Source of the DNA: Taudactylus pleione
Lineage: Eukaryota; Chordata; Amphibia; Anura; Myobatrachidae
Length of the DNA: 64,000 nucleotides
Direction: 5' to 3'
NCBI GenBank assembly: GCA_031769625.1
Contig: JAUIMM010000566.1
Span: 2,609,001-2,673,000 of the forward strand
Below the pieces are notes generated by a model. The model was not told the origin of the DNA. It saw only the letters and a list, made by a program, of their open reading frames with translations, and made no database searches. Shown here in pieces: positions 50,201-57,529 of this stretch. The position numbers and the translations under genes are program-made. Position 1 is the stretch's first letter. The number at the start of each line of letters is the position of its first letter.

Positions 50201-53200
50201 TAGCCAAGAAGCTGAATGTGCAAGACATAAACCCCTTATTATATTTAGCAACAAAAATATAAACTGATAAGATAAAATTCAATTCTTAAAAGACGTACAG
50301 TATAACTCTAACGTATCTGCATTCCAAGCATAAGAGAGCTGAGCGTTCAATTTACTGCCAGGATACTGTACTGCTGATAATAATCATCATAGCTTCTCAT
50401 ATTGTCCTTTCCCTGTACAGATACAACGCACGGCTCATTCTAAATGAGGTTTTAAAAGACTGATGTATGTTAGTGAAATGTTTTCTTTATTGCTGTATAA
50501 AAAATAGGAGAACGTAATTACAAAGTGTTCAGTGTTCTACGCAGCTAGAAAATTGATTGGACATTTTGAAAATTAATTTTATATTGACTGCATTCTTGCA
50601 AAATGTGTTATCATTAAATAACCAAAATCAATATAAATCTTAATTGCAAAAAAAAAAAAAAAAAAGTGCAGCTTCGATGCCTCATACCTAACGCTGTGTG
50701 ATATGCTAGCTAATATATTTTATGTCTTGCAGTTTATTGCCGCAGATGATAAACTGAAATTCTGGTTGGAGCTGACATCGATTGTGGATTTCTTCACTAT
50801 AACCCCTGTGTTTATTTCAGTCTATTTAAGAAAAAATTGGCTTGGTAAGTTACTTGTTCCAATCTTCTTTTTTTAAGGTACACATGTTTTCTTTCACAAT
50901 AGTTCTTGCCATCCCAGTGACGCTGTAATATCCTTTGCCCAGTACAGAAGGGACAGCACAATGGGTGATACTTAGGCAAATGAGTACATACATAGTGCAG
51001 CATTGTTCAGAATAGGCTTGCACAATCTAATTAAGGGCCTGATCCTGAGTCGGACACAGCGGAGTGCACAGTGGCGTCGTTATGGGGGTGCGGACCGCAC
51101 CGGGTGTCACCCTTGGAGGGTGGCACCAAAATGCCAGCTACTCCTCAGTGACAGGAGCCGATTGCTGCAATGTGACTGTCTCCTGCAACACTTGGCTCCT
51201 ATCACAGAGGAGGAGCCGAAAGTGCAGCAGGCACTAGCCTCAGGGGGCAGACCAGCATCACCGGGGATGCTGGGCACGTCCCCAGGTGGATTTCCTGCAA
51301 TGACACTCTTCCTTTATGTTAGGCCATGCCCCCTTTACGGGTGCGAGGGTGGATTCGGAGTGCGCACCGGGTGTCACTAGACCCCGTGATGCCTCTGTAC
51401 GTGCTTCTTTTGCTGTTGGCACGTCTGCAACTTATGCAAATGCCGTTACAAGTCCTTCCCTGGTGTACAGCCATGCTCCTGAATGTGCAAGGACTGAGAT
51501 GGATCATCTGCTTGTATCTGAAAAATCACCTCCCAGTCACCGCCCAGGAACACCAATTCGTTTTACAACACATTTCTGAGTCCAAGCTTCTCATTCAATA
51601 CTGCGACTGTGTACACAGCAGTTGCCACATGCACTGTGCAACTTTTTCGCGACATATAGGCATGCACACTTGAAAAACATTGTCCATTTGCATGAATATC
51701 GCCATTGTGTCCGACTAAGAATCAGGCCCTAAGTGTGTCAGATGTGATTATTTATTAAATGACTGAAGTACTACTGATTTATTAATCCCGTGTGATCACG
51801 CCAGGCAAGTGGTAAAAGAAAGAACTGTCTTACTCACATGTGACAGTTGTTAAACTTGTCTGTGCATTCAGTGCTGGCTCCGGGGGTTAGAGCACCCTAT
51901 GCCAACTCATAAGAGGGCAACCTTACATAACGTGCGGCGAAGCCGCTCGTGGGTGAAAATAGGGGTGTGGCCTAATTGCCATAGGCCACGCCCTAAGAGT
52001 GACTTTATTTGGTGGCGTGCCCACATGGCATGCCTCCAAATAACATCAGACTGGGGGGAGCCTGACTAGCTGGGCTTCCCCCAGCCCTCTCCCGTCACTG
52101 AATGGATGCCGCGCGCAATCTGTGCCGCAATCTTCCCAATGCAGATTGTAGTAAATAGAGCCCTTAGGGAGATATTGGGGCTGAGGTGTACATGCCCACA
52201 TGGCACTTGCCACACCCACACAGCACTGGCCACACCCACACAGCACTGGTCACAGCTCCTCTGCTTTTCACAATACGCCCAGGATAATTTTCAGCCCCAG
52301 GCCCATGTGGCCCTTAATCCAGACCTGGTGGACCCACAAATCAAGGGCTGGTGCAGGGCCCCCCTTACCAGGGACATAGGGAGACGGCCCAGGCCAGGGG
52401 ACATGTCCTTATCTTGGGAGGGCGTGGCCCTGCCCCCTTTGAGAAAAAAACATTTTTGCAGCGCGCTGGGGAGGGAGGCGCTGTGAGCCCCTCAGCCCCG
52501 GGCAAATTCATGGGAGGGAGCGCGATCAGTGTGATCACTCCCCTCCACAGTGTGATCACTCCCCTCCACAGTGTGATCACTCCCCTCCACTCCCCTCCAC
52601 AGGCAGAGAAGAGGAGACTGCTGCTGCTCAGCAGCAGCAAGCAGTCTCCTACTGCAGCCCAGCACACAGCAGCGTGTGCTGGGCTACTGACAGACAGGTA
52701 AGCCAATGAATTGGTACCTCGCAGTTGCGGTATACCACATTTGCAGTGTAATGTGGCTGATTGACTATAAGGCCGGTTTAGTCAGTACGGCCTTAAAGAC
52801 ATATCGCCAAGATCGTGTGTACGATGAATTGCGCTGTCCTGCGGGTTGCAGGCAGTATTTTCTGTTTGGCCGTGCTGCGCGTCCGATCAAACGATATCGT
52901 ACGCCGCGCTGTACAGTGTAATGAAGGAGGAAACAAGGTATCGTTCCGTCATTTATTACATCGCTCAGTATGTATCGGCAATCTCCGCTGGTTCGGGACG
53001 AAGGGTAATCGCTCTGTCCATCGGCACGATGGCCAGTCATTTATATGTGTACTCGGTCTAAAAGTCTCAATTTACACTTGTGACTGACTCTGTATGAGGT
53101 CCATAGTGAACAAAGGAGCCTCTGGGCAGCTGTAGCCAATCTTACTGGTAATTCAGTGATAAGAGGATGGAACATTCGAAATATCCATGTAGTTGTTTAT

Positions 53201-53437
53201 TTGCAGTTTTTATAGCCTTACCCTCTGATATTTTACATGCTGTATGTAGCAAGCATAAAGAACATATCAACTGTATGTAATGTAAATCAAATAAAAATCA
53301 CTTACAGTATATTTGGATTATGTTTAGTTAGATGAATGATAGCATTTTAATTCTCACCTAGGACTGAGGTTCCTCCGGGCTTTGAGATTATTGGAGCTTC
53401 CAAAAATTTTACAATTGCTCAAAATAACTACAACAAG
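26366..53437 (+). CDS. KCNU1: KCNU1 (Slo3) potassium channel, 5' part, exons 1-6 (spliced, 3' end outside window)
   Basis: Six exons (26366-26509, 33217-33354, 36531-36592, 45282-45372, 50733-50844, 53362-53437) join in phase to give 207 complete codons. Slo3 is a plasma-membrane K+ channel opened by depolarisation and alkaline cytosol; in mammals it is sperm-specific. Seen: S0 (about residues 15-38), S1 (90-114), S2 (128-146), S3 (155-177) and S4 (184-204). Acidic and basic voltage-sensor residues D131, R145, D164, R185, R188 and R191 align with Slo1 D153, R167, D186, R207, R210 and R213 at a constant offset of 22. The S4 core LRALRLLELPKILQLL matches Slo3 (LELP) and not Slo1 (LIQFSE). The family is about 1100 residues, so pore, S6 and RCK domains are missing, presumably beyond 64000. 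Start choice: first ATG after an in-frame TAA at 26336; human Slo3 begins about 16 residues earlier, so an upstream coding exon is possible. No exon carries a stop or frameshift. Alternative: KCNMA1, less likely on S4. Confidence 0.9.
26510..26942. other. KCNU1 intron 1, start
   Basis: AT-rich intronic DNA after the donor at 26510; no exon or element recognised. Small frames at 26702-26915 are not supported. Confidence 0.5.
26943..28872. mobile_element. Tower of nested palindromic MITEs in intron 1
   Basis: Outermost ends AGCCGGGTACACACTAGACG (26946) and GTGTGTACCTGGCT (28858-28871). Inside are a small element 27187-27376 (TATGCTGGGCATACAC / GTGTATGCCCAGCATA) and one with ends TAATACCCCTTTTACACC (27374) and GGTGGAAAAGGGGTATTA (to 28857). 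In the centre of the latter, after AGGAAC and before GTTCC, are two family A palindromes in tandem (27718-28203 and 28208-28806). Confidence 0.8.
28873..29576. other. Intron 1, AT-rich, nothing recognised
   Basis: No repeat ends, exon or coding motif seen. Confidence 0.45.
29577..30375. repeat. GCGAAA-rich palindromic repeat
   Basis: Left end CCCGTATAAAATTCAAGGCG and right end AATAGAATACGGCCC are partly inverted. The motif GGCGAAAA(G) recurs at both ends (29593, 30313, 30329). Frames of 96 and 156 codons here have no recognisable domain. Confidence 0.5.
30376..31270. other. Intron 1, nothing recognised
   Basis: No supported gene. 30460-30740 has a few short frames on both strands without domains. 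Confidence 0.4.
31275..31745. repeat. ACCCGGGAA-rich palindromic repeat
   Basis: CTTTCAGACAGA occurs near both ends and in the middle (31281, 31668), with many short inverted ACCCGGG / CCCGGGT pieces. The right end reads CTTTCCTATGTCTGTCTG. Likely a MITE. Confidence 0.5.
31746..33216. other. Intron 1, remainder
   Basis: Includes a GTATGTATGTA microsatellite (32705-32770) and a solo end of the CATACTTGCC family (about 32840-32876, AAAAGTAGGCAAGTATG). No exon recognised before the acceptor at 33216. Confidence 0.5.
33217..33354 (+). CDS. KCNU1: KCNU1 exon 2: S0-S1 linker and start of S1
   Basis: Forty-six codons between acceptor ...ttgtgttgtag (AG 33215-33216) and donor ttg|gtgagt at 33355. 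Both ends are phase 0, fitting exon 1 and exon 3. The first half is hydrophilic and acidic (PAENEERTEG), as expected for the variable cytosolic linker. The second half, VELLLSAQTFMGRVL, is the conserved S1 entry (mammalian Slo3 has MLLSAQTFVGQVL). The acceptor is the least certain boundary; a second AG at 33229 would not keep phase with exon 1. Confidence 0.85.
33590..34190. repeat. Palindromic family A copy in intron 2
   Basis: Ends GACCTCATTCAGAGTCGGTCGAAG and CTTCGACCAACTCTGAATGAGGTC are inverted. Shares GACAGAATGAGGCGTTTGTGGGTGGTAACAGGGG with 28365-28398. Confidence 0.85.
34555..35813. mobile_element. Non-autonomous hAT-type element with GATA-rich array, 1259 bp
   Basis: Begins CAGTGGCGGATCTAAATTTT and ends with the complement of CAGGGGCGGATCTACTGTG. 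The flanks TGTGGGAG and TGAAGGGG match at 5 of 8 positions, so the target duplication is decayed or doubtful. The interior holds the array at 34700-35280. Confidence 0.75.
34700..35280. repeat. Compound array: (GATA)n with CCCCCCAGAGAGTGAGAGACTGTA units
   Basis: About 12 copies of GTAGAAACCCCCCAGAGAGTGAGAGACTGTA alternate with (GATA)n runs of 2-10 units. Minus-strand frames of 190-271 codons (SIYLSIYLS, SLTLWG) are artefacts of this repeat. Confidence 0.95.
36531..36592 (+). CDS. KCNU1: KCNU1 exon 3: S1 helix
   Basis: Sixty-two bases after a strong acceptor (ctctccttctctag) and before the donor GA|gtaagt. It encodes VILVFLLSIGTVIIYFIISA plus two bases of an Asp codon (phase 2) that is completed by exon 4. 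Very close to mammalian Slo3 S1 (VILVFVLSIGSLIIYFI). Too short to stand out as an open reading frame by itself. Confidence 0.9.
36593..38150. other. Intron 3, first part
   Basis: No exon recognised. 37345-37415 is a partial copy of the dispersed GCAGGGACTCATGTGAATG repeat; the remainder is AT-rich. Confidence 0.45.
38150..38340. repeat. Degenerate 35-40-bp tandem repeat
   Basis: Units such as CAATACAGGACAGATTGCATCCATGTTGCTG recur about five times with heavy divergence (CAGGACAGACAGCATCC, CAGGACATAAAGTATC). Confidence 0.6.
38664..39178. repeat. Palindromic family C, copy 3 (opposite orientation)
   Basis: Starts GTTAATTATCGGGGTCCAG and ends AATTAAGTGGTGATGAATAGG, the reverse of 8884-9322. Shares CCCGATACTAGTGTATGGGGACAGCGGGCC in the interior. 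Confidence 0.8.
39180..39560. repeat. About 45-bp minisatellite (GTGATGGGGGAGCAGAGTGAGTGAGG type)
   Basis: Seven to eight units of AGTGATGGGGGAGCAGAGTGAGTGAGGGGGTTACAGGAGGACTAGC with indels. Confidence 0.9.
39855..40400. repeat. Palindromic family A copy in intron 3
   Basis: Ends GGGCCTGATTCAGAACCAG and CCATCTCTGAATCAGGCTCT. The interior has CATGCGCACGACGGAGCC, GACATCACCAGTGATGTCAGTGG and GATGGTCGCGATGGTC, plus a poly-A run at 40338-40350. Confidence 0.85.
40401..41700. other. Intron 3, middle part
   Basis: No exon recognised. 41105-41350 is a partial CATACTTGCC-family element (CTCTCCCGGAAG...GGCAAGTATG). Frames of 97 and 100 codons have no domain. Confidence 0.4.
41702..41890. mobile_element. 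Palindromic MITE (GGGGGGAGATGTATCAAAC ends), about 190 bp
   Basis: GGGGGGAGATGTATCAAACTT and AGGTTTGATACATCTCCCCCC are perfect or near-perfect inverted ends. The centre CAATCAGCTTCTAACTGTCATTTT pairs with AAAATAGCAGTTAGAAGCTGATT. No clear target duplication. Confidence 0.85.
42620..42935. repeat. CCATCGATGG-rich element and TATG microsatellite
   Basis: 42626-42845 repeats CCATCGATGG and near-variants at least six times, beginning TAGGGATGGCCATCGCTGGGG. It matches the element at 47262-47559. 42845-42930 is (TATG)n-type microsatellite. Confidence 0.7.
42940..43610. other. Intron 3: G-rich degenerate repeat (TTAATGGGTGCTG type)
   Basis: Loose tandem repeats of GGTTAATGGGTGCTGAGNGG between 42945 and 43330, then unassigned sequence. 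Confidence 0.5.
43610..43935. repeat. 30-bp minisatellite (GGGGCACTGATGTGTGGTACAA type)
   Basis: About 11 units of GTGTTGGGGCACTGATGTGTGGTACAATT with small indels. Resembles in style the arrays at 255-890 and 7195-7910. Confidence 0.93.
43936..45281. other. Intron 3, last part
   Basis: No exon recognised. 44500-44990 carries fragments of the GGGCCTGATTC-type family (GCGCATGCTCAGTGTGACTCGGACGCAGG). The exon 4 acceptor is at 45280-45281. Confidence 0.4.
45282..45372 (+). CDS. KCNU1: KCNU1 exon 4: S1-S2 loop and S2 helix
   Basis: Ninety-one bases from acceptor atctgtctccag to donor cgg|gtgagt. The first base completes Asp115. The loop (PSEFCDYSEN) keeps the cysteine of the mammalian loop, and S2 reads MVDLGFNTFFAFYFVLR with the voltage-sensor pair D131 and R145. 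Ends in phase 0. Confidence 0.92.
45373..46549. other. Intron 4, first part
   Basis: 45485-45535 is a partial dispersed repeat (ATTATTATTATTATCTCTTC). 45990-46400 is a degraded GGGCCTGATTC-family fragment (CGGCTCAGAATCAGGTCCTG). No exon seen. Confidence 0.45.
46550..46915. repeat. Palindromic family B copy with GGGTTAGGCACTAGGGGGAG units
   Basis: Starts GGGATGTAGTCAGCATCCCGG and ends CCGCCGGGATCCCATACAAAACCCG. Seven or so units of GGGTTAGGCACTAGGGGGAG lie between. Confidence 0.75.
47262..47559. mobile_element. Small hAT-type element built of CCATCGATGG-like palindromes
   Basis: Begins TAAGGATGACCATCGAAGG and ends with the complement of TAGAATTTACCATTGATGG; exact 8-bp duplication CTATAGAT at 47254-47261 and 47560-47567. 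The interior repeats ACCATCAATGG variants. Relative at 42626-42845. Confidence 0.85.
47778..48640. repeat. Two adjacent palindromic repeats, families A and GGGCCTGATTCAG
   Basis: 47778-48295 has ends GGGCCTGATTCAGACCCGG and GCCCTGATTCAGGCCC. The interior matches 39855-40400, including GACATCACGAGTGATGTCAGTGG and a poly-A run. 48283-48640 continues to GTGCTGAATCAGGCCCTTA and is rich in TGCGATTACGCAGC. Confidence 0.75.
48893..49015. repeat. Dispersed repeat, reverse copy of the 7290 type
   Basis: GATTGTAAGCTCCACTGGGG, CAGGGACAGATATGAATGG, ACAGCGCTGCAGGATATGTG and AGCGCTATATAAATAACTGG, ending in AATAAATAAATGAATAATAA. Confidence 0.75.
49338..49818. repeat. GGGCCTCATTCTGAG-family palindromic repeat
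   Basis: Ends GGCCTCATTCTGAGATGTACGC and GTACATCCCTGAATGAGGCC are inverted. The interior has GCGATTATCGG and CATGCATTAAGC motifs. Not coding. Confidence 0.75.
49819..50732. other. Intron 4, last part
   Basis: AT-rich, with a poly-A run at 50649-50665. Nothing recognised before the exon 5 acceptor at 50731-50732. Confidence 0.45.
50733..50844 (+). CDS. KCNU1: KCNU1 exon 5: S3 helix
   Basis: One hundred and twelve bases from acceptor tttatgtcttgcag to donor ttg|gtaagt (one base beyond the Leu codon, phase 1). Encodes the S2-S3 turn FIAADDKLKFW, almost identical to mammalian Slo3 FMAADDKIKFW, then S3 with D164, and the start of the S3-S4 loop (SVYLRKNWL). Confidence 0.93.
51035..51729. mobile_element. 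GGGCCTGAT-family MITE with TAA duplication, in intron 5
   Basis: Ends GGGCCTGATCCTGAGTCGG and CCGACTAAGAATCAGGCCC, flanked by TAA on both sides (51032-51034, 51730-51732). Contains a nested insert at 51069-51397. Confidence 0.85.
51069..51397. mobile_element. Small hAT-type element nested in a MITE
   Basis: Begins CAGTGGCGTCGTTATGGGGG and ends with the complement of CAGAGGCATCACGGGGTCTAG. GCACCGGGTGTCAC occurs near both ends as a direct phrase. A clear 8-bp duplication was not found. Confidence 0.65.
51730..53361. other. Intron 5, second part
   Basis: 52538-52600 has three tandem GTGATCACTCCCCTCCACA units. 52760-53105 is a degraded palindromic repeat (GACTATAAGGCCGGTTTAG...GACTCTGTATGAGGTCC). 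No exon besides the one at 53362. Confidence 0.5.
53362..53437 (+). CDS. KCNU1: KCNU1 exon 6: S4 voltage sensor
   Basis: Seventy-six bases from acceptor taattctcacctag to donor acaacaag|gtaaaa, leaving two bases (ag) of a split codon, consistent with Ser as in mammalian TSN. S4 carries R185, R188 and R191. Position 197, equivalent to Slo1 E219, is Lys here and Gln in human Slo3. The next exon (S5) was not found between here and 64000. Confidence 0.93.
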
Positions 53438-53753
53438 GTAAAATCTGAGTTGGGGGGTGGGGGGCGAGGGCTGTGGGAAATATTAATAATAATGCTCTGT
53501 GCAGGCTGTTTACAATGTCTACTAACTAATGATGAGCTGTCAGCAATGTAGCAGTCACTGTCAGTCACACAGAGAGGGAAACTCAAGGGTACATCTTTTC
53601 CAGTTAATCAAGCACCTTTATTACACGATTAAATGCTGTAAAAAGCAGCATTGCCAGGACATGCTCGAGGAACATCGTACTTGCAAATAATCAAGCACTT
53701 CTCTTTCCATCCTGCAGTGATGTTAAACATACTGAATCACTTTGTAGAGGGTG
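53438..53753. other. Intron 6 before the hAT transposon
   Basis: Begins at the donor gtaaaa; no element or coding motif recognised. Confidence 0.5.
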
Positions 53754-54396
53754 CTTTTAATTAGGGGTGTGCACCGGCCACTTTTCGTGTTTTGTGTTTT
53801 GGTTTTGGATCTGGATCTTTCTTCGTGTTTTGGATCTGGATTGGTTTTGCCAAAACCACCCTTCCGTGTTTTGGGTTCTGGGTTTTGTGTTTTGGATCTG
53901 TATTTTTTTTAAAAAAAGCATAAAAACAGCTAAAATCACAGAATTTGTAGGTTTTTCTGCTCCTATGCTATTATTAACCTCAATAACCTTAATTTCCACT
54001 CATTTCCAGTCTATTCTGAACACCTCACACCTCACAATAGTGTTTTTATGTCCAAAACGTTGCACCGAGGTAGCTGGATGACTATGCTAAGTGACACGAG
54101 TGGGCGGCACAAACACGTGACCCATCTAGGCGTGAAACTGCAGTGGCAGACAGGATGGCAGTTTGAAAAACTAGGCCCCAAACTGTACATAATGCAAAGA
54201 AAAAAAAGAGGTGCAAGATGGAATTGTCCTTGGGCCCTCCCACCCACCCTTATGTTGTATAAACAGGACATGCACACTTTAACAAACCAATCATTTCAGC
54301 GCCAGGGTCTGCCACACAACTGTGGCTGAAATGATTGGTTCGTTTGGGCCCCCACAAAACAAGCTGGCAATTAATGTGTCCCTGCACAAACTGGCT

Positions 54397-57300
54397 CTAT
54401 GGAGGCAAGATGTCATCCTCATCCTCCTCATCCACCGATTCCTCACCCTCTTCAGTGTGTACATCCTCATCCTCACAAAGTATTAACTCGTCCCCACTTG
54501 AATCCACCACCACAGGTCCCTCTGTACCTTCTGGAGGCTGGTCTCCCTGGAAGAGCTGATAATTCATTTTGATGAACATCATCTTCTCCACATTCTGTGG
54601 AAGCAACCTCCTACGCCTTTCGCTGACAAGGTTCCCGGCTGCACTAAACACTCTTTCGGAGTACACACTGGAGGGGGGGCAACTCAGGTAAAATAGAGCC
54701 AGTTTGTACAGGGGCCTCCAAATTGCCTCTTTTTCCTGCCAGTACAGGTATGGACTGTCTGCCATGCCTACTTGGATGCTGTCACCGATGTAATCCTCCA
54801 CCATTCTGTCAATGGTGACAGTATCATATGCAGTGACAGTAGACATGTCAGAAATTGTTGCCAGGTCCTTCAGTCCGGACCAGATGTCCAAACTTGGTCC
54901 TGCCTGCCCTGCATCACCGCCAGCGGGTTGCTTAGGATACCTAAGTTTTTTCCTGGCAGCCCCAGTTGCAGGAGAAAATGAAGAAGGAGCCGTTGACGTG
55001 TCACGTTCCGCTTCAGCTGACAGTGTGTTCACCAGCAGGTCTTTGCACCTCTGCAGGCTTGTGTCGGCCGGAAAGAGAGACACCACATAGGCTTTAAACC
55101 TAGGATCGAGCACGGTGGCCAAAACGTAGTGGTCTGATTTCAACAGATTGACCACCCTGGAATCCTGGCAAAGCGAATGAAGGGCTTCATCCACAAGTCC
55201 CACATGCCGAGCGGAATCGCTCCGTCTTAGCTCCTCCTTCACTTTCTCCAGCTGCTTCTGCAAAAGCCTGATGAGGGGAATGACCTGACTCAAGCTGGCA
55301 GTGTCTGAACTGACTTCACGTGTGGCAAGTTCGAAGGGCTGGAGAACCTTGCACAACACGGAAATCATTCTCCACTGCGCTTGAGTCAGGTGCATACCCC
55401 CTCCTTTGCCTATGTCATAGGTGGATGTATAGGCTTGTATGGCCTTTTGCTGCTCCTCCATCCTCTGAAGCATATAGAGGGTTGAGTTCCACCGCGTCAC
55501 AACCTCTTGCTTCAGGTGATGGCGGGGCAGGTTCAAGAGTGTTTGCTGGCGCTCCAGTCTTCGGCACGCAGTCGCTGAATGGCGAAAGTGGCCAGAAATT
55601 TTTCGGGCCACCCAAAGCGTCTCCTGCACGCCCCTGTCGCTTTTCAGAAAATTGTGCACCACCAAGTTTATTGTGTGAGCAAAACATGGGACGTGCTGGA
55701 ATTTGCCCAGATGTAATGCCCGCACAATATTGGTGGCGTTGTCAGATATCACAAATCCCCAGGAGAGTCTAAGTGGGGTAAGCCACTGGGCGATGATTTC
55801 CCTCAGTTTCTCTAAGAGGTTGTCGGCGGTGTGCCTCTTACTGAAACCGGTGATACACAGCGTAGCCTGCCTTGTAACGAGCTGGCATTTCTGAGATGCT
55901 GCTACTGGTGACGCTGCTGCTGTTGCTGCGTAAGGTGATACATCTACCCAGTGGGCTGTCACAGTCATATAGTCCTTAGTCTGCCCTGTTCCACTTGTCC
56001 ACATGTCCGTGGTTAAGTGGACATTGTGTACAACGGCATTTTTCAGGACACTGAGGACACTTTTTCTGACGTTTCTGTACAGTCTCGGTATCGCCTGCCT
56101 AGTGAAGTGGAATCTAGACGGGATTTGGAACCGGGGACACACTACCTCCATCAATTGTCTAAATCCCACTGCACTAATGGCGGATACCGGACGCACGTCT
56201 AACACCAACATAGCAGTCAAGGCCTCAGTTATACGTTTTGCTTCAGGATGACTGCTGTCGTACTTCATCCTCCTCGCTAAGGACTGTTGGAGGGTCAATT
56301 GTTTAGTAAAAGTAGTGGTGTTCCTACTTCCTCTCTGGGATGATGAACGACTCCCAGCAGCAGCAACAGCAGCAGCGGCAGCAGTAGGCGTAGCAATGCA
56401 GGATCCTCCAGAGGAATCCCGGATAGGAGAGTCAGTCATGCCAGTGACATGGCCTGCAGGACTACTTCCGATCCTGACTAAGGAGGAAATTGACGAGGAG
56501 GGAGTTGACGGTGTGGTTTGCAGGCGCTTGGATACAACAGGACAACGGGATTTAGGTGTCCCTGGACTGCTTACGGTCTTAGCCAAAGTTTCTGAACTTG
56601 ACAGTAACTTTTTATGAACGCGCTGCAGGTGCCGTATAAGGGAGGATGTTCCTAGGTGGTTGACGTCCCTACCCCTACTTATTTCACCTTTACATATGGT
56701 ACATATGGCAAGACAGTTGTTGTCCGGATTTGGATAGAAATATTGCCAGACCAAAGAGGTGGAATGTTTGGTCTTCTGCCCAGGCATGACCGTGATGGGC
56801 TTTTTCATCCCACGGACAACAACTGTCTCCCCCGGAGCCTGATTTAAACAAACCACATCACCATCAGAATCCTCCTCGCCAACTTCCTCCTCAGCGCCAG
56901 CTACACCAGTATCCTCATCCTGTTGTACTTCAACAGTGACATCTTCAATTTGCATATCAGCAAGTGGACTGTGGGTGCTCCTTTCAGCACTTGCAGGGGG
57001 CGTGCAAATGGTGGAAAGAGCCACCTCTTCCCGTCCAGTGCTGGGAAGGTCAGGCATCGCAACCACCACCACACTTGGACTCTCCTTGGGGATTTGTGAT
57101 ATCTTCTTAGAAAGCACAGTTCTTCGCTGTGCTTTTGCCAGCTTAACTCTTTTGATTTTTTTAGTGGGAGGAGGGCTTCCATCGTCATGTGAAGCTGAAC
57201 CACTAGTCATGAACATACTAGGGATCGACCTTAGCCGTTCCTTGCCACTCCGTGTCGTAAATGGCATATTGGCAAGTTTACGTTTCTCTTCAGCTGATTT

Positions 57301-57510
57301 AAATGTCTTTTTCAAGGTCATTTTCCTGAACTTTGCCATTTGGGATTGTATGTGCCCTCTACTATGACATTGGGCATCGGCCTTGGCAGACGACGTTGAT
57401 GGCATGTTATCGTCTATGTCATGACTAGTGGCAGCAGCTTCAGCACTAGGAGGAAGTGGTTCTTGATCTTTCTCTATTTTATTTTTATCGGAGAAAGTTT
57501 GGTCCTCCAT
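54397..57510 (-). CDS. hAT transposase, BED-type zinc finger, 1037 aa, intact
   Basis: A DDE-type cut-and-paste transposase expected to bind the element ends and act in the nucleus. Domains: acidic and basic low-complexity N-terminus (1-245); BED finger about 248-300 with C270-x2-C273 and H294-x4-H299; Ala/Ser-rich linker (365-400). The RNase H-like core has D502 in LTTDMWTS and D590 in VISDNATN, followed by HVPCFAHTINLVV (607-619) and TRWNST (672-677). The hAT dimerisation region is about 920-985 (YWQEKEAIWRPL, then CPPSSVYSERVFSAAG), with the likely catalytic E952. The tail is strongly acidic. Length is greater than typical 600-800 aa Ac/Hobo enzymes because of the long N-terminus. No stop or frameshift. 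It could be read as a domesticated ZBED gene, but intact element ends and target duplication argue for a transposon gene. Confidence 0.93.
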   Translation of the reverse strand: MEDQTFSDKNKIEKDQEPLPPSAEAAATSHDIDDNMPSTSSAKADAQCHSRGHIQSQMAKFRKMTLKKTFKSAEEKRKLANMPFTTRSGKERLRSIPSMFMTSGSASHDDGSPPPTKKIKRVKLAKAQRRTVLSKKISQIPKESPSVVVVAMPDLPSTGREEVALSTICTPPASAERSTHSPLADMQIEDVTVEVQQDEDTGVAGAEEEVGEEDSDGDVVCLNQAPGETVVVRGMKKPITVMPGQKTKHSTSLVWQYFYPNPDNNCLAICTICKGEISRGRDVNHLGTSSLIRHLQRVHKKLLSSSETLAKTVSSPGTPKSRCPVVSKRLQTTPSTPSSSISSLVRIGSSPAGHVTGMTDSPIRDSSGGSCIATPTAAAAAVAAAGSRSSSQRGSRNTTTFTKQLTLQQSLARRMKYDSSHPEAKRITEALTAMLVLDVRPVSAISAVGFRQLMEVVCPRFQIPSRFHFTRQAIPRLYRNVRKSVLSVLKNAVVHNVHLTTDMWTSGTGQTKDYMTVTAHWVDVSPYAATAAASPVAASQKCQLVTRQATLCITGFSKRHTADNLLEKLREIIAQWLTPLRLSWGFVISDNATNIVRALHLGKFQHVPCFAHTINLVVHNFLKSDRGVQETLWVARKISGHFRHSATACRRLERQQTLLNLPRHHLKQEVVTRWNSTLYMLQRMEEQQKAIQAYTSTYDIGKGGGMHLTQAQWRMISVLCKVLQPFELATREVSSDTASLSQVIPLIRLLQKQLEKVKEELRRSDSARHVGLVDEALHSLCQDSRVVNLLKSDHYVLATVLDPRFKAYVVSLFPADTSLQRCKDLLVNTLSAEAERDTSTAPSSFSPATGAARKKLRYPKQPAGGDAGQAGPSLDIWSGLKDLATISDMSTVTAYDTVTIDRMVEDYIGDSIQVGMADSPYLYWQEKEAIWRPLYKLALFYLSCPPSSVYSERVFSAAGNLVSERRRRLLPQNVEKMMFIKMNYQLFQGDQPPEGTEGPVVVDSSGDELILCEDEDVHTEEGEESVDEEDEDDILPP

Positions 57511-57529
57511 TTATGTTATATCGATTTGA

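Noticed and set aside
51003..51673. ORFs of 115 and 125 codons in intron 5
   Set aside because: They span the boundaries of a MITE and a nested hAT-type element, so are not continuous genes.
26366..53437. KCNMA1 (Slo1) rather than KCNU1
   Set aside because: S4 has LLELPKILQLL, the loop has PSEFCDYSE and the S2-S3 turn AADDKLKFW, each closer to Slo3; Slo1 has LIQFSEILQFL.
54397..57510. Domesticated ZBED host gene
   Set aside because: An intact 8-bp target duplication, terminal repeats, and a single exon within another gene's intron on the opposite strand favour a transposon copy.
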